The translations under genes and the position numbers were made by a program. From assembly GCA_965218765.1 (NCBI GenBank), contig CBDCLU010000002.1:558001-622000 (forward strand): 64,000 nt of DNA, read 5' to 3'. Of this stretch, positions 17,801 through 26,303 are shown in pieces. The notes below the pieces were generated by a model, which ran no database searches, was not told the origin of the DNA, and was given only the letters and a program-made list of their open reading frames with translations. Positions within the stretch are counted from its first letter, which is position 1. Each line of letters starts with the position of its first letter. The stretch comes from JBBPYC01 sp965218765. Lineage in GTDB: Bacteria; Pseudomonadota; Gammaproteobacteria; Burkholderiales; Burkholderiaceae_C.

Positions 17801-18562
17801 ATGCGGACGATGAATCGACGTGCCCACCTGTGCCGGCTGCTGCCGGTCTTGCTCAGCGCCCTGCTCGCCAACGCTGCCGGTGCGGCGGCGATCGACCGGC
17901 CGGCGCTGTGCGCAAGCGACAACGTACCCGCGCCCTCGCTGCTCATCGAACGCTTCATCAATGCCGACTGCGCCGACTGCTGGCGCCGCCCGATTGACGA
18001 AGCCGCCAGCGACGTGCGCGGCGCGCTGACGATCGACTGGATCGCGCCGGGCCCATCGGACGAACAAGGCGCGCTGTTCGCGGCAGCGAGAGTCGACGCA
18101 CTCGCGCGGCTCAAGGCGCTTGGCCTGGCCATGCCTTCCACCAGCGCAAGCCGAACCGAAAGCGTGGTGCCCATTCGGCCCGCCGTGCTGCTGCAGCTCA
18201 GGGTCGCGCACGGTCTGCCGGTGGGCGACTACATCGGCACATCGATCGAACTGCAAGGCGCCCCGCCCGGAAACTGGCGCGCCTGGCTGCTGCTGGTGGA
18301 GGAACTGCCGGCCGGCAGTGCGGGCTCGCCGATCGCACGGCGGCTGGTGCGCAACAGCTTGCAACTCGACTGGACGGTGCCGGCGGCCAGTGCGGACGTT
18401 GCAGCAACGCGATTCAATGAACTGCGGCCGATGCAAATGCCGTCCGGCAGCCAACCCGAGCGGCTGGCCGTGGTCGGGCTGCTCGAAGCGATCGATCCGG
18501 GGCGCGAGGGCGTGGTCCCCAGGCTCGTGGCGCTCGCGCGCTCGCGCTGCGAAGGCCAGTGA
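17801..18562 (+). CDS. exported protein with CxxC motif, function unknown
   Basis: 253 residues. A signal peptide is clear (basic MRTMNRR start, hydrophobic LLPVLLSALLANAAGAAA, cleavage near residue 30). The mature protein has CADC at residues 57-60 after LLIERFINAD, which resembles the active-site surroundings of thioredoxin-like or DUF1223-type exported proteins, but the rest does not match anything I recognise with confidence. Start could be the ATG at 17801 or 17810; neither has a strong SD. Divergent from uvrD, convergent with the acyl carrier protein. Confidence 0.75.
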   Translation: MRTMNRRAHLCRLLPVLLSALLANAAGAAAIDRPALCASDNVPAPSLLIERFINADCADCWRRPIDEAASDVRGALTIDWIAPGPSDEQGALFAAARVDALARLKALGLAMPSTSASRTESVVPIRPAVLLQLRVAHGLPVGDYIGTSIELQGAPPGNWRAWLLLVEELPAGSAGSPIARRLVRNSLQLDWTVPAASADVAATRFNELRPMQMPSGSQPERLAVVGLLEAIDPGREGVVPRLVALARSRCEGQ

Positions 18563-18577
18563 CGAACGCGCTGGCCG

Positions 18578-18829
18578 TCAGCCCGCCAGCTTGATGCGCA
18601 CGAAATCGCAGAGCGAGCCGACGGTCGCAAACGTCGCGCCTTCGATCTCGTCGTCGTCGATCACGATGTCGAACTGCTCTTCCATGCGCGTGATCAGCGA
18701 CACCACGGCCATCGAGTCCAGTTCCGGGATGGCGCCCAGCAGATGCGTGTCGCGCGTGAAGTCGGCCGTGCGGCCGTTCAGGCTCAGCACCTCGTCGAGC
18801 AATTTGAGAACTTCCTTCGTGATGTCCAT
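18578..18829 (-). CDS. acyl carrier protein (stand-alone, specialised type)
   Basis: 83 residues. Four-helix ACP fold with the 4'-phosphopantetheine serine in PELDSMAV (Ser39) followed by the acidic helix IDDDEIEGATFATVGSLCDFV. The sequence resembles the ACPs of exosortase/EPS or other accessory clusters more than housekeeping AcpP (DSLD motif). No fatty-acid, polyketide or EPS gene is adjacent. The ATG at 18829 is preferred; a TTG at 18856 would add nine residues. It carries acyl intermediates for an unseen partner enzyme. Confidence 0.85.
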   Translation of the reverse strand: MDITKEVLKLLDEVLSLNGRTADFTRDTHLLGAIPELDSMAVVSLITRMEEQFDIVIDDDEIEGATFATVGSLCDFVRIKLAG

Positions 18830-18969
18830 GCTTTGAACCGGCTCGTATAGTGGCAACCCTCAAGCGCGCTCGATCGGGCGCGCCTGGTGTGTGTGACCGA
18901 TTCTAGGGTTCGTGCCTTGCGCGGCAGCGTGGGTTTTTCTCGATCCCCCAACCCCTGGTGCCCATCCGA

Positions 18970-19947
18970 ATGGAAATCTTCGACTACGACAACGTGCTGC
19001 TGCTGCCGCGCAAATGCCGCGTGACGAGCCGCGCGCAGTGCGATGCAGGGGTTGAACTCGGCGGCCGGCGCTTTCGGCTACCGGTGGTGCCGGCCAACAT
19101 GAAGACGGTAGTCGATGAGTCGATCTGCGCCTGGCTGGCGCGCCACGACTACTTCTATGTGATGCACCGTTTCGATCTGGACAACGTCGCGTTCGTGCGC
19201 AACATGCGCGAACGCGGCTTGTTTGCCTCGATCTCGGTCGGCGTGAAGCAGTCGGATCGCGATGCGGTGGACCGGCTCGCCGCGGACCGGCTTGCGCCCG
19301 AGTACGTGACGATCGACATCGCACACGGCCATGCCGACAGCGTGCGCGACATGATCGGTTACCTCAAGGACAAGCTGCCCAGCACCTTCGTGATCGCGGG
19401 CAATGTCGGCACGCCGGAGGCGGTGATCGATCTGGAGAACTGGGGCGCGGACGCGACCAAGGTCGGCATCGGTCCCGGCAAGGTCTGCATCACGCGGCTC
19501 AAAACCGGTTTCGGCACCGGCGGTTGGCAGTTGTCGGCGCTCAAATGGTGTGCGCGCGTCGCGACCAAGCCGATCATTGCCGACGGTGGCATCCGCGATC
19601 ACGGCGACATCGCCAAAAGCGTGCGCTTCGGCGCCGCGATGGTGATGATCGGCTCGCTGTTCGCGGGCCTGGAAGAGTCGCCCGGGCGCACCGTGGAAGT
19701 CGACGGGCTGCCGTTCAAGGAGTACTTCGGCAGTGCGTCCGACTACAACAAGGGCGAGTACCGGCACGTCGAAGGCAAGCGCATCCTGGAGCCGGTCAAA
19801 GGCACGCTCGAGCAGAAACTGATCGAGATGGAGCAGGACGTGCAAAGCTCGATCAGCTATGCGGGCGGGCGCTCGCTCATGGACATCCGCAAGGTGAACT
19901 ATGTGATCCTGGGTGGCGACAACGCGGGGGAACACCTGTTGATGTGA
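18970..19947 (+). CDS. guaC: GMP reductase (GuaC2-type)
   Basis: 325-residue TIM-barrel enzyme of the IMPDH/GMPR family. The catalytic loop is VGIGPGKVCITRLKTGFGTG, with Cys in the position that attacks the purine C2; no CBS domains are present. It deaminates GMP to IMP with NADPH. The loop (GPGKVCIT) is the version found in the Firmicutes-type GuaC2 rather than the E. coli GuaC. ATG at 18970 is chosen over GTG 18958 since the family begins at MEIFDYDNVLL. Confidence 0.92.
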   Translation: MEIFDYDNVLLLPRKCRVTSRAQCDAGVELGGRRFRLPVVPANMKTVVDESICAWLARHDYFYVMHRFDLDNVAFVRNMRERGLFASISVGVKQSDRDAVDRLAADRLAPEYVTIDIAHGHADSVRDMIGYLKDKLPSTFVIAGNVGTPEAVIDLENWGADATKVGIGPGKVCITRLKTGFGTGGWQLSALKWCARVATKPIIADGGIRDHGDIAKSVRFGAAMVMIGSLFAGLEESPGRTVEVDGLPFKEYFGSASDYNKGEYRHVEGKRILEPVKGTLEQKLIEMEQDVQSSISYAGGRSLMDIRKVNYVILGGDNAGEHLLM

Positions 19948-19982
19948 GAGCCCGCCCCGGTCCGCCGCAGGTCGGTGGTCGA

Positions 19983-21287
19983 TCAGGCGGAGCCGGCCGC
20001 GTCGTTGCGTGCACGAAGTTGCGCGAGCTTCTCGCCGATCCGAATCTCCAGCCCGCGCTCGACCGGGCGATAAAAACGCTGCTCCGGCATGCCTTCGGGC
20101 CAGTAGCGCTCGCCGGCCGCAAAGCCGCCCTCCTCGTCGTGCGCATAGCGGTAGCCGCGCCCAAAATCCAGATACTTCATGAGCTTGGTCGGCGCGTTGC
20201 GCAGGTGCAGCGGCACCGGCCGCGTGCGGTCGTCTTTGATGAAGGCCCGGGCTGCCTTGTAGGCTGCATAGACCGCGTTCGACTTCGGCGCGACGGCGAG
20301 GTAGATCACGCATTCGGCCAGCGCGAGCTCGCCCTCCGGGCTGCCGAGCCGTTCGTACACGTCGGCCGCATCGAGCGCGATGCGCAACGCGCGCGGGTCG
20401 GCCAGCCCGACGTCCTCGCTCGCCGCGCGGATCAACCGGCGCGCCAGATAACGTGGATCGGCGCCGCCGTCGAGCATGCGCACGAACCAGTAGAGCGCGG
20501 CATCCGGGTCCGAGCCGCGCACCGACTTGTGCAGCGCGCTGATCGTGTCGAAGAACTGGTCGCCGCCCTTGTCGTAGCGGCGCAGCTTTTCGCCGAGCAC
20601 CTTGAGCAGCAGCGCCTCGTTGATGCGCGCATCCAGGTCGTTGCCGGCTGCGACGTTGAGCATTTCCAGCACATTGAGCAGCCGTCTGGCGTCGCCGTCC
20701 GCATATTCGACCAGCCGCTCCGCTGCTATCTCTTCAATAGCGACAGATGCACGATGCTCAACCGCCAGGGCAATGATTTGCTTCAAATCCGCATCGGTGA
20801 GCGGCTGCAGCACATAGACAGTCGCACGCGACAGCAGCGCCGAGTTGACCTCGAACGACGGGTTCTCGGTGGTCGCGCCGATGAAGGTGAACAGGCCCGA
20901 TTCGACGTGCGGCAGAAAAGCGTCCTGCTGCGCCTTGTTGAAGCGGTGCACCTCGTCGACGAACACGATGGTGCGGCGGGCGGCGAGGCCATCGCGCTCG
21001 GTTTGCGCGCGCTCCACAGCCTCGCGAATGTCCTTCACGCCGCCGAGCACCGCACTGATCGAGATGAACAGCGCATCGAATGCATCGGCCATCAGCCGCG
21101 CGATCGTGGTCTTTCCGGTGCCCGGCGGGCCCCAGAGGATGCAGCTGTGCGGCTGGCCCGATTCGAACGCGGTAGCCAGCGGCATGCCGGGCCCGAGCAA
21201 CTGCGACTGGCCGACCACGTCGGCCAGTCGGCGTGGGCGCATGCGCTCGGCCAGCGGGGTGTGCGGCGGGGTCGGGTTCAAGGTCAT
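19983..21287 (-). CDS. rarA: replication-associated recombination protein A (RarA/MgsA AAA+ ATPase)
   Basis: 434 residues. Walker A GPPGTGKT, Walker B VFVDEVHRFNK and sensor motif ATTENPSFEVN are those of RarA/WRNIP1, which acts at stalled replication forks. The C-terminal tetramerisation region (KSVRGSDPDAALYWFVRML) is also present. The ATG at 21287 starts MTLNPTPPHTPLAERMRP; the longer open frame upstream is not conserved-looking. A palindrome of the 5-7-5 class is embedded in frame at 20725-20741, encoding VAIEEIAA. Confidence 0.95.
   Translation of the reverse strand: MTLNPTPPHTPLAERMRPRRLADVVGQSQLLGPGMPLATAFESGQPHSCILWGPPGTGKTTIARLMADAFDALFISISAVLGGVKDIREAVERAQTERDGLAARRTIVFVDEVHRFNKAQQDAFLPHVESGLFTFIGATTENPSFEVNSALLSRATVYVLQPLTDADLKQIIALAVEHRASVAIEEIAAERLVEYADGDARRLLNVLEMLNVAAGNDLDARINEALLLKVLGEKLRRYDKGGDQFFDTISALHKSVRGSDPDAALYWFVRMLDGGADPRYLARRLIRAASEDVGLADPRALRIALDAADVYERLGSPEGELALAECVIYLAVAPKSNAVYAAYKAARAFIKDDRTRPVPLHLRNAPTKLMKYLDFGRGYRYAHDEEGGFAAGERYWPEGMPEQRFYRPVERGLEIRIGEKLAQLRARNDAAGSA
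20725..20741. repeat. 5-7-5 intragenic palindrome, copy 2 (in rarA)
   Basis: GCTAT at 20725-20729 and ATAGC at 20737-20741 flank a 7-base loop, the same geometry as the copies in nadD and tilS. It is translated in frame within rarA. Confidence 0.55.
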
Positions 21288-21498
21288 GGCAGGCGGCAAA
21301 CGGGAGCGGCCTGCCACGCGTGGGTCCGGGCTGGCAAGCTGGCCGCATGGTAGCGTCCAACAGCGCCGGGGCGGCCCGATGCGCGTCCTAGAATCGGTAT
21401 CGGCCATTCGCTGCCAGCCACAAGCACGGGCGCCGGTGATCGCAGCCTGTGCGGCTGCCCCAAGCCCGCCCATCTATATTGCGACGATTGCTTCACCC

Positions 21499-22224
21499 AT
21501 GAGTTCAACTGCCCTTGCCGCAGCACCCGACGGCGGCGCTGCGACCGACCCGCTCGCGCAGGCGCGCTTCAACATGATCGAGCAGCAGATTCGGCCGTGG
21601 GACGTGCTGGACGCGGAGGTGCTGCAGCTGCTGGGCCTGGTGCGGCGCGAGGAGTTCGTGCCGCCCGAACATCGCCACATCGCATTGGCCGACCTGGAAA
21701 TCCCGCTGAAGAGCGACGTGGCGCAGGCGATGGCGCTCGGTCAGTGCATGCTCGCGCCGAAGGTGGAAGCGCGCATGCTGCAGGATTTGGCCATCGAAAA
21801 GGCGCACCGGGTGCTCGAAGTCGGCACCGGCAGCGGCTATATGGCCGCGCTGCTCGGCTGGTCGGCCGGCTCGGTACTGTCGCTGGAGGTCGACCGCGAA
21901 CTGGCAGCGTTTGCGATCCGCAATCTGGAGCGCGCGCTGATCGGCAATGTCGAGGTGCGTTGCGGCGACGGCTCCCAAGGTGCACCGAATCACGGCCCGT
22001 TCGATGCGATCGTGCTGAGCGGCTCGGTGGCCGCAATCCCGAAGGCGCTGCTTGCGCAGTTGAAGATCGGCGGGCGCATCGGTGCGATCGTCGGCCAGCC
22101 GCCGATGATGCGCGCGACCGTCATGACCCGCAACGCGCAGGACGCATGGAGCACGGTGCAGCCCTGGGACACGGTGGCGCCACGGCTGCGCCATTTCCCG
22201 GAAGCGCCGCGCTTCAAGTTTTAA
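21499..22224 (+). CDS. protein-L-isoaspartate O-methyltransferase family protein
   Basis: 241 residues. After a loose 15-residue N-terminus comes MIEQQIRPWDVLD, a start shared by a PCMT-related group in proteobacteria, then the SAM-binding motif VLEVGTGSGYMAALL and a second motif FDAIVLSGSVAAIP. This group is annotated as PCMT-like, but the repair activity on isoaspartate is not certain; it often precedes tolC or a rhodanese gene. Here a rhodanese gene follows after 10 bases, so the two probably form an operon. Confidence 0.9.
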   Translation: MSSTALAAAPDGGAATDPLAQARFNMIEQQIRPWDVLDAEVLQLLGLVRREEFVPPEHRHIALADLEIPLKSDVAQAMALGQCMLAPKVEARMLQDLAIEKAHRVLEVGTGSGYMAALLGWSAGSVLSLEVDRELAAFAIRNLERALIGNVEVRCGDGSQGAPNHGPFDAIVLSGSVAAIPKALLAQLKIGGRIGAIVGQPPMMRATVMTRNAQDAWSTVQPWDTVAPRLRHFPEAPRFKF

Positions 22225-22234
22225 GGGCCGCGGG

Positions 22235-22585
22235 ATGATCGAGCAGATCGCGCCGACCGGCTTGCTGCACTGGTTCGAAGCTGCCGCCGCGCAAGGAGCC
22301 GTCGGCGCGCCGCTGCTGCTGGATGTGCGCGAACCAGCCGAATGGCAGGCCGCCAGCGTCGCGGACGATGGCTTTTCCACGCTGCAGATGTCGATGCGCA
22401 CAGTGCCCGCGCGGCTGGCCGAGCTGGACCGGCAGCAGCCGATTGCCTGCCTCTGCCACCACGGCGCGCGCAGCCAGCAGGTTGCGATGTTCCTGATGCA
22501 TCAGGGCTTCGCGCACGTGGCGAACGTCGCGGGTGGCATTGACGCCTGGTCGCTCACGCGCGACCCGACCGTGCCGCGCTACTGA
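22235..22585 (+). CDS. rhodanese-like sulfurtransferase
   Basis: 116-residue single rhodanese domain. The conserved LLDVREPAEW segment is at residues 28-37 and the active-site loop CHHGARS has its nucleophilic Cys at position 74, with a second Cys two residues earlier. The WSLTRDPTVPRY ending is typical of GlpE-like short forms. It would transfer sulfane sulfur to cyanide or another acceptor. It is 10 bases behind the PCMT-like gene and convergent with the ankyrin gene. Confidence 0.92.
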   Translation: MIEQIAPTGLLHWFEAAAAQGAVGAPLLLDVREPAEWQAASVADDGFSTLQMSMRTVPARLAELDRQQPIACLCHHGARSQQVAMFLMHQGFAHVANVAGGIDAWSLTRDPTVPRY

Positions 22586-22591
22586 CGAAGA

Positions 22592-22610
22592 TCCGGCCGG
22601 GACTGCCGGA
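22592..22610. terminator. 6-bp hairpin between convergent rhodanese and ankyrin genes
   Basis: TCCGGC at 22592-22597 pairs with GCCGGA at 22605-22610 around a 7-base loop in the 29-bp gap between two converging stops. No T-tract is present, so the call is tentative. Confidence 0.35.
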
Positions 22611-22614
22611 CCGG

Positions 22615-23283
22615 TCAGCGCGCGTCGACCCGTCTAGCTGCCGTGTCGCGCATTGCCGCTTCGATCCGTTCGGCGAGTTCGGTGCGATCGGCAGCGCGCG
22701 CAAAGTCGGCGGCGCTCAAACCCTGCTCGTTTCGCAGCGTCGGGTCTGCGCCTTCTTCGAGCAACAGCCTCGCCCCATCGATTGCGCCGTAGCGCGCGGC
22801 CATCATGAGCGGCGTGCTGCCGTTCGGGCTTTCCGCATCGATGTAGGCGTAGTGTTCCAGCAGCAGCCGGATCAGTTCCAGATGCCCGCCCGAAGCCGCG
22901 TAGTGCAGCGGCGTCCAGCCGGTCTTGTTCACGTCTGCGTCGCGCGCAATCAGCTTTTCGGCCAGCGCGCGCTCGCCCTTGAGCGCGGCGATCATGAGCG
23001 GACTTTCGTCCTGTGCGTTGCGTGCCTCGATGTCGGTCTTCGGCCAGTCGAGCAACGCCTGCGCCACGTTCGGCGACGGCTCGCGCAGCGCCAGCGTCAG
23101 GCCCGGCAGGCCATCCGGGTTGCGCGTGTTCGCGTCGAACCCGCGCTGCAACAGCGCCTTCACCGCGCGCACGTTGTCGTTGCGCACCGCAATGAAAAAA
23201 TCTTCGTACGAGCCTGCGCCGGCGGCCGAAGCCAGCGATGCGCACGCGCTGGCCAGCAGGAAATGGCGGATGAATCGGTTCAT
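22615..23283 (-). CDS. exported ankyrin-repeat protein
   Basis: 222 residues. A cleavable signal peptide (MNRFIRHFLLASACASLASAAGA) leads to five or so ankyrin repeats, seen as the TPLHYAASGGHLELIRLLLEH and TPLMMAARYGAIDGARLLLEEGAD type units. Such small periplasmic ankyrin proteins bind partner proteins; none can be named here. It is 50 bases downstream of the tatD-family gene on the same strand, so the two may be co-transcribed. Confidence 0.88.
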   Translation of the reverse strand: MNRFIRHFLLASACASLASAAGAGSYEDFFIAVRNDNVRAVKALLQRGFDANTRNPDGLPGLTLALREPSPNVAQALLDWPKTDIEARNAQDESPLMIAALKGERALAEKLIARDADVNKTGWTPLHYAASGGHLELIRLLLEHYAYIDAESPNGSTPLMMAARYGAIDGARLLLEEGADPTLRNEQGLSAADFARAADRTELAERIEAAMRDTAARRVDAR

Positions 23284-23333
23284 AGAAAAAAAATGGGCGG
23301 TCGGGATCGGTACGTGGCCGCCTCAACGCGGTT

Positions 23334-24140
23334 CTATTCGGACGGCAGCTTGAACAACCGGCTGAAGTTGGCGCTGGTCGCCGCTGCGATCTGCTCGAGC
23401 GGCAGGCCCTTGATGTGCGCGACTTGCTGCGCGACGAGCGGCACGTAGGACGGGTTGTTGGTCTTGCCGCGGTGCGGCACCGGGGCGAGGTAGGGACTGT
23501 CGGTCTCGATCAGCAGGCGGTCCAGCGGCACGAACGCGGCCACGTCGCGCAGCGGCTGCGCGTTCTTGAACGTCAGGATGCCGGAAAACGAGATCATGAA
23601 GCCGAGATCCAGCGCCGCACGCGCGACGCTTTCGGTTTCGGTAAAGCAGTGGAACACGCCACCCGCCGCGCCAGCCGAGCCGTCTTCACCCTGCTCGCGC
23701 AGGATCGCCAACGTGTCGTCCGATGCGGCGCGGGTGTGGATCACGAGCGGCAGACCGGTTGCGCGCGCAGCCTGGATATGGGTGCGGTAGCGCGCGCGCT
23801 GCCAGCCCAGCTCGGCCACGCTGCGGCCGCCCTTGCGCGTGTCCATGCCGTAGTAGTCGAGCCCGGTTTCACCGATCGCGACCACCTTCGGGCGGGCGGC
23901 AAGGCGGATGAGGTCCTGCATGGTCGGCTCCGCCACGCCTTCGTTGTCCGGATGCACGCCGACCGTGGCCCAGAAATTGTCGTGGCCGGCCGCCAGTACC
24001 TGCACGCTGTCGAACTCTTCCAGCGTGGTGCAGATGCACAGCGCGCGCGTGACCCGTGCGTGCGCCATCGCCAGGCGGATTGCAGGCAGCTCGCGCGCGA
24101 GCTCGGGCATGCTCAGATGGCAATGCGAATCGGTGAACAT
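23334..24140 (-). CDS. TatD-family metal-dependent hydrolase / deoxyribonuclease
   Basis: 268-residue TIM-barrel hydrolase. Metal-binding motifs are all visible: TDSHCHL at the N-terminus, IGETGLDYY, LVIHTRAA, FHCFTET and LIETDSPYLAPVPHRGK. TatD/YcfH proteins have 3'-5' DNA exonuclease or related phosphoesterase activity. The closest well known member by motif is YcfH/TatD generally; the exact subfamily cannot be set by eye. It lies between pilZ-holB-tmk and the ankyrin gene, a common Burkholderiales arrangement. Confidence 0.92.
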   Translation of the reverse strand: MFTDSHCHLSMPELARELPAIRLAMAHARVTRALCICTTLEEFDSVQVLAAGHDNFWATVGVHPDNEGVAEPTMQDLIRLAARPKVVAIGETGLDYYGMDTRKGGRSVAELGWQRARYRTHIQAARATGLPLVIHTRAASDDTLAILREQGEDGSAGAAGGVFHCFTETESVARAALDLGFMISFSGILTFKNAQPLRDVAAFVPLDRLLIETDSPYLAPVPHRGKTNNPSYVPLVAQQVAHIKGLPLEQIAAATSANFSRLFKLPSE

Positions 24141-24232
24141 CGGTGGGCATCAATGGAAAGCGACGCCGGTCTGCCGGTGTCGAAACCTTTGATTGTCGCG
24201 GCCAAGGCAGCCGGCCGCGACGGCTGGCTGCG

Positions 24233-24643
24233 TCAGACCGTCTGCGTGGTCCGGTCCGTGCCTTTGTAGGAGCCGACCAGCTGCTCGATCTTCACGCGCA
24301 GCTGGCGCGCTTTCTCATCGTCGGGAAAGCGGATGCCGACCCCCTGGGTACGACCCCCCGGCGCGCGCGCCGGCGTGATCCAGGCAACCTTGCCGGCAAC
24401 CGGGTAGCGCTGCGGATCGTCGGGCAAGGTCAGCAGCACGTACAGGTCGTCGCCCAGGCGCCAGTCGCGCGTGGACGGCACGAAGATGCCGCCTGTCGCA
24501 AATAGCGGAATGTAGGCTTGATGCAGCGCCGTGCGCTCCTTGATCGCCAGCTGGATCACGCTGGAACGCGGGGCGGCAGCCAAGGCGGCAGCAGCGGGCA
24601 TGGTCGTACCGGACGGCGGCGCAAATTGGAGTGAATCGCTCAT
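24233..24643 (-). CDS. pilZ: PilZ-domain protein (type IV pilus-associated)
   Basis: 136 residues. After an alanine-rich N-terminus the PilZ fold runs from about residue 28 (VIQLAIKERTALHQAYIPLFATGGIFVPSTRDW) to the QGVGIRFPDDE motif. Like Pseudomonas PilZ it sits directly behind holB and appears to lack the RxxxR c-di-GMP motif, so it probably acts in pilus assembly by protein contact. The start overlaps the holB stop by four bases. Confidence 0.9.
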   Translation of the reverse strand: MSDSLQFAPPSGTTMPAAAALAAAPRSSVIQLAIKERTALHQAYIPLFATGGIFVPSTRDWRLGDDLYVLLTLPDDPQRYPVAGKVAWITPARAPGGRTQGVGIRFPDDEKARQLRVKIEQLVGSYKGTDRTTQTV

Positions 24644-25638
24644 GCCGGCGAGTTTATGGCGCGGCTGGCCTCGCTCACAAGCACTTCCAGCAGCAGCGGT
24701 GCGTGGAAAGGATGCTCGACCGTGCGAGAGGTCTCGAAAAGCGCCTGCGCCCACGCGGTCAGCGCCGCGAGGTCTCGCGCGGCCGGCAGCTCCGACGACT
24801 CGAAATAGCGCGTCGGCGCGCCGCAGCCATTCGCCAACAGATCGTGGCAGAGCTTTTGCAGCGCGTCGACCGCCTGCGCCGGACTGAAGTCGCGCACGCT
24901 GGCCGGGTCTCCCCGTGCGACCTGCCTGGCAAACGCGGTCCAGTGTGCTGCATCGAGCCCGCCGCGCGCCAGCGCCAGCGCATCGCCGGGCCGGCCGCCG
25001 CTCGCGCGCAGGCACAGCGCGGCGGTGGCGCGATCGGTCACGCCCTCGGATACCAGCCAATCCTGCGCAACCTGGTTGTCAGGCCAGTGCATCGCATGCG
25101 CTTGGCAGCGGCTCGTGATGGTCGGCAACAGCCGATTTGCGGCATCGGTGACGAGCACGAACTTGACGTCGCCGGGTGGCTCTTCGAGTGTTTTCAGCAG
25201 CGTGTTGGCCGCAACCGTGTTCATCCGGTCGGCTGGATAGACCAGCACCGCGCGCGTGTCGCCGCGCGAGCGCGTGCGCTGCGTGAAACCGACCAGTTCA
25301 CGCACCGCATCGACTTTGATCTCGCGACTCGGCTTGCGCTTCTTGTCGTCGAGCTCGCCCTGCGCCTTTTCATCGAGCGGCCAGCCGAGATCCAGTGCCA
25401 GCGCCTCCGGCAGCAGCACGCAGAGGTCGGCATGGGTGTGCACGTCGACCGCATGGCAGGAGCTGCAGCGGCCGCAGGCGCCCTGCCCTTCAGGCAACGG
25501 CGCATCGCACAGCCAGGCGCGCACCAGCTCGAGTCCGAGTGGGAACTGGCCCAAGCCCGAAGGCCCCGACAGTAGCCAGGCATGCCCGCGCTGACGCAGC
25601 AATGCCGCCAGCTGCGGTGCCAGCCAGGACGAGATCAT
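24640..25638 (-). CDS. holB: DNA polymerase III subunit delta'
   Basis: 332 residues. Clamp-loader AAA+ subunit with a P-loop remnant GPSGLGQ lacking the Walker lysine, as in other delta' proteins, a zinc-binding module CGRCSSCHAVD at about residues 57-67, and the conserved LLKTLEEPPGDVKFVLVT and TSRCQAHAM segments. It belongs to the replisome clamp loader with HolA and DnaX. ATG at 25638 overlaps the tmk stop by four bases; the long upstream frame is a shadow of tmk and mltG. Confidence 0.94.
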   Translation of the reverse strand: MISSWLAPQLAALLRQRGHAWLLSGPSGLGQFPLGLELVRAWLCDAPLPEGQGACGRCSSCHAVDVHTHADLCVLLPEALALDLGWPLDEKAQGELDDKKRKPSREIKVDAVRELVGFTQRTRSRGDTRAVLVYPADRMNTVAANTLLKTLEEPPGDVKFVLVTDAANRLLPTITSRCQAHAMHWPDNQVAQDWLVSEGVTDRATAALCLRASGGRPGDALALARGGLDAAHWTAFARQVARGDPASVRDFSPAQAVDALQKLCHDLLANGCGAPTRYFESSELPAARDLAALTAWAQALFETSRTVEHPFHAPLLLEVLVSEASRAINSPA

Positions 25639-26303
25639 GCCGCCGTGCCGCCCGGCATCGCTGCCCCGTGCAGGCAGCCGCGCTCGCGCAACGCTTCGCT
25701 CAATTGCTGCCAGACCTGTGCCGCTGGCTGCGCCGCATCGAGCCGAACGAAGCGCGCGGGGTGCGCGGCCGCACGTTCGGCATAGCCGGCTGCGACCCGC
25801 CGGAAGAACTCGACCGACTCGGCCTCGAACCGATCGGCCGAGCGCGCACGGGCCAGCCGCGCGGCCGCGAACTCCGGCGCGAGGTCGAACCAGCACGTGA
25901 GGTCCGGCTGGCGCAATTGAGCCGCCAGCGCGGGTACCCGCTGTACCCAGCGTTCGAGTTCGGCCAGAACGCCCAAGTCGAAGCCGCGCCCGCCGCCCTG
26001 GTAGGCGAACGTCGCGTCGGTGAAGCGGTCGCTCAGCACCACGTCGCCGCGCGCCAGCGCCGGCTCGATCGTCTGCAGCAGATGGTCGCGCCGACCGGCG
26101 AACAGCAGCAGCGTTTCGGTCAACGGGTCCATCGAGTCGGCCAGCAACAGTGCGCGAATTTTTTCTGCGAGCGGCGTGCCGCCCGGTTCGCGCGTGCAGG
26201 TGACCTTGCGGCCCTGCGTGCGAAACGCGTCCGCCAGTCGCTCGAGCTGGGTCGATTTGCCGGCACCGTCTATGCCTTCGAACGTGATGAACAGGCCGGT
26301 CAT
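25635..26303 (-). CDS. tmk: thymidylate kinase
   Basis: 222 residues. P-loop FEGIDGAGKST (residues 8-18), TREPGGTPLAEKIR, the DR-type motif LSDRFTDATFAYQGGGRG and a lid region with ARARSADRFEAES are the expected kinase elements. It phosphorylates dTMP to dTDP. The start shares one base with the mltG stop, and holB overlaps its end, giving a tightly coupled mltG-tmk-holB-pilZ operon. Confidence 0.96.
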   Translation of the reverse strand: MTGLFITFEGIDGAGKSTQLERLADAFRTQGRKVTCTREPGGTPLAEKIRALLLADSMDPLTETLLLFAGRRDHLLQTIEPALARGDVVLSDRFTDATFAYQGGGRGFDLGVLAELERWVQRVPALAAQLRQPDLTCWFDLAPEFAAARLARARSADRFEAESVEFFRRVAAGYAERAAAHPARFVRLDAAQPAAQVWQQLSEALRERGCLHGAAMPGGTAA

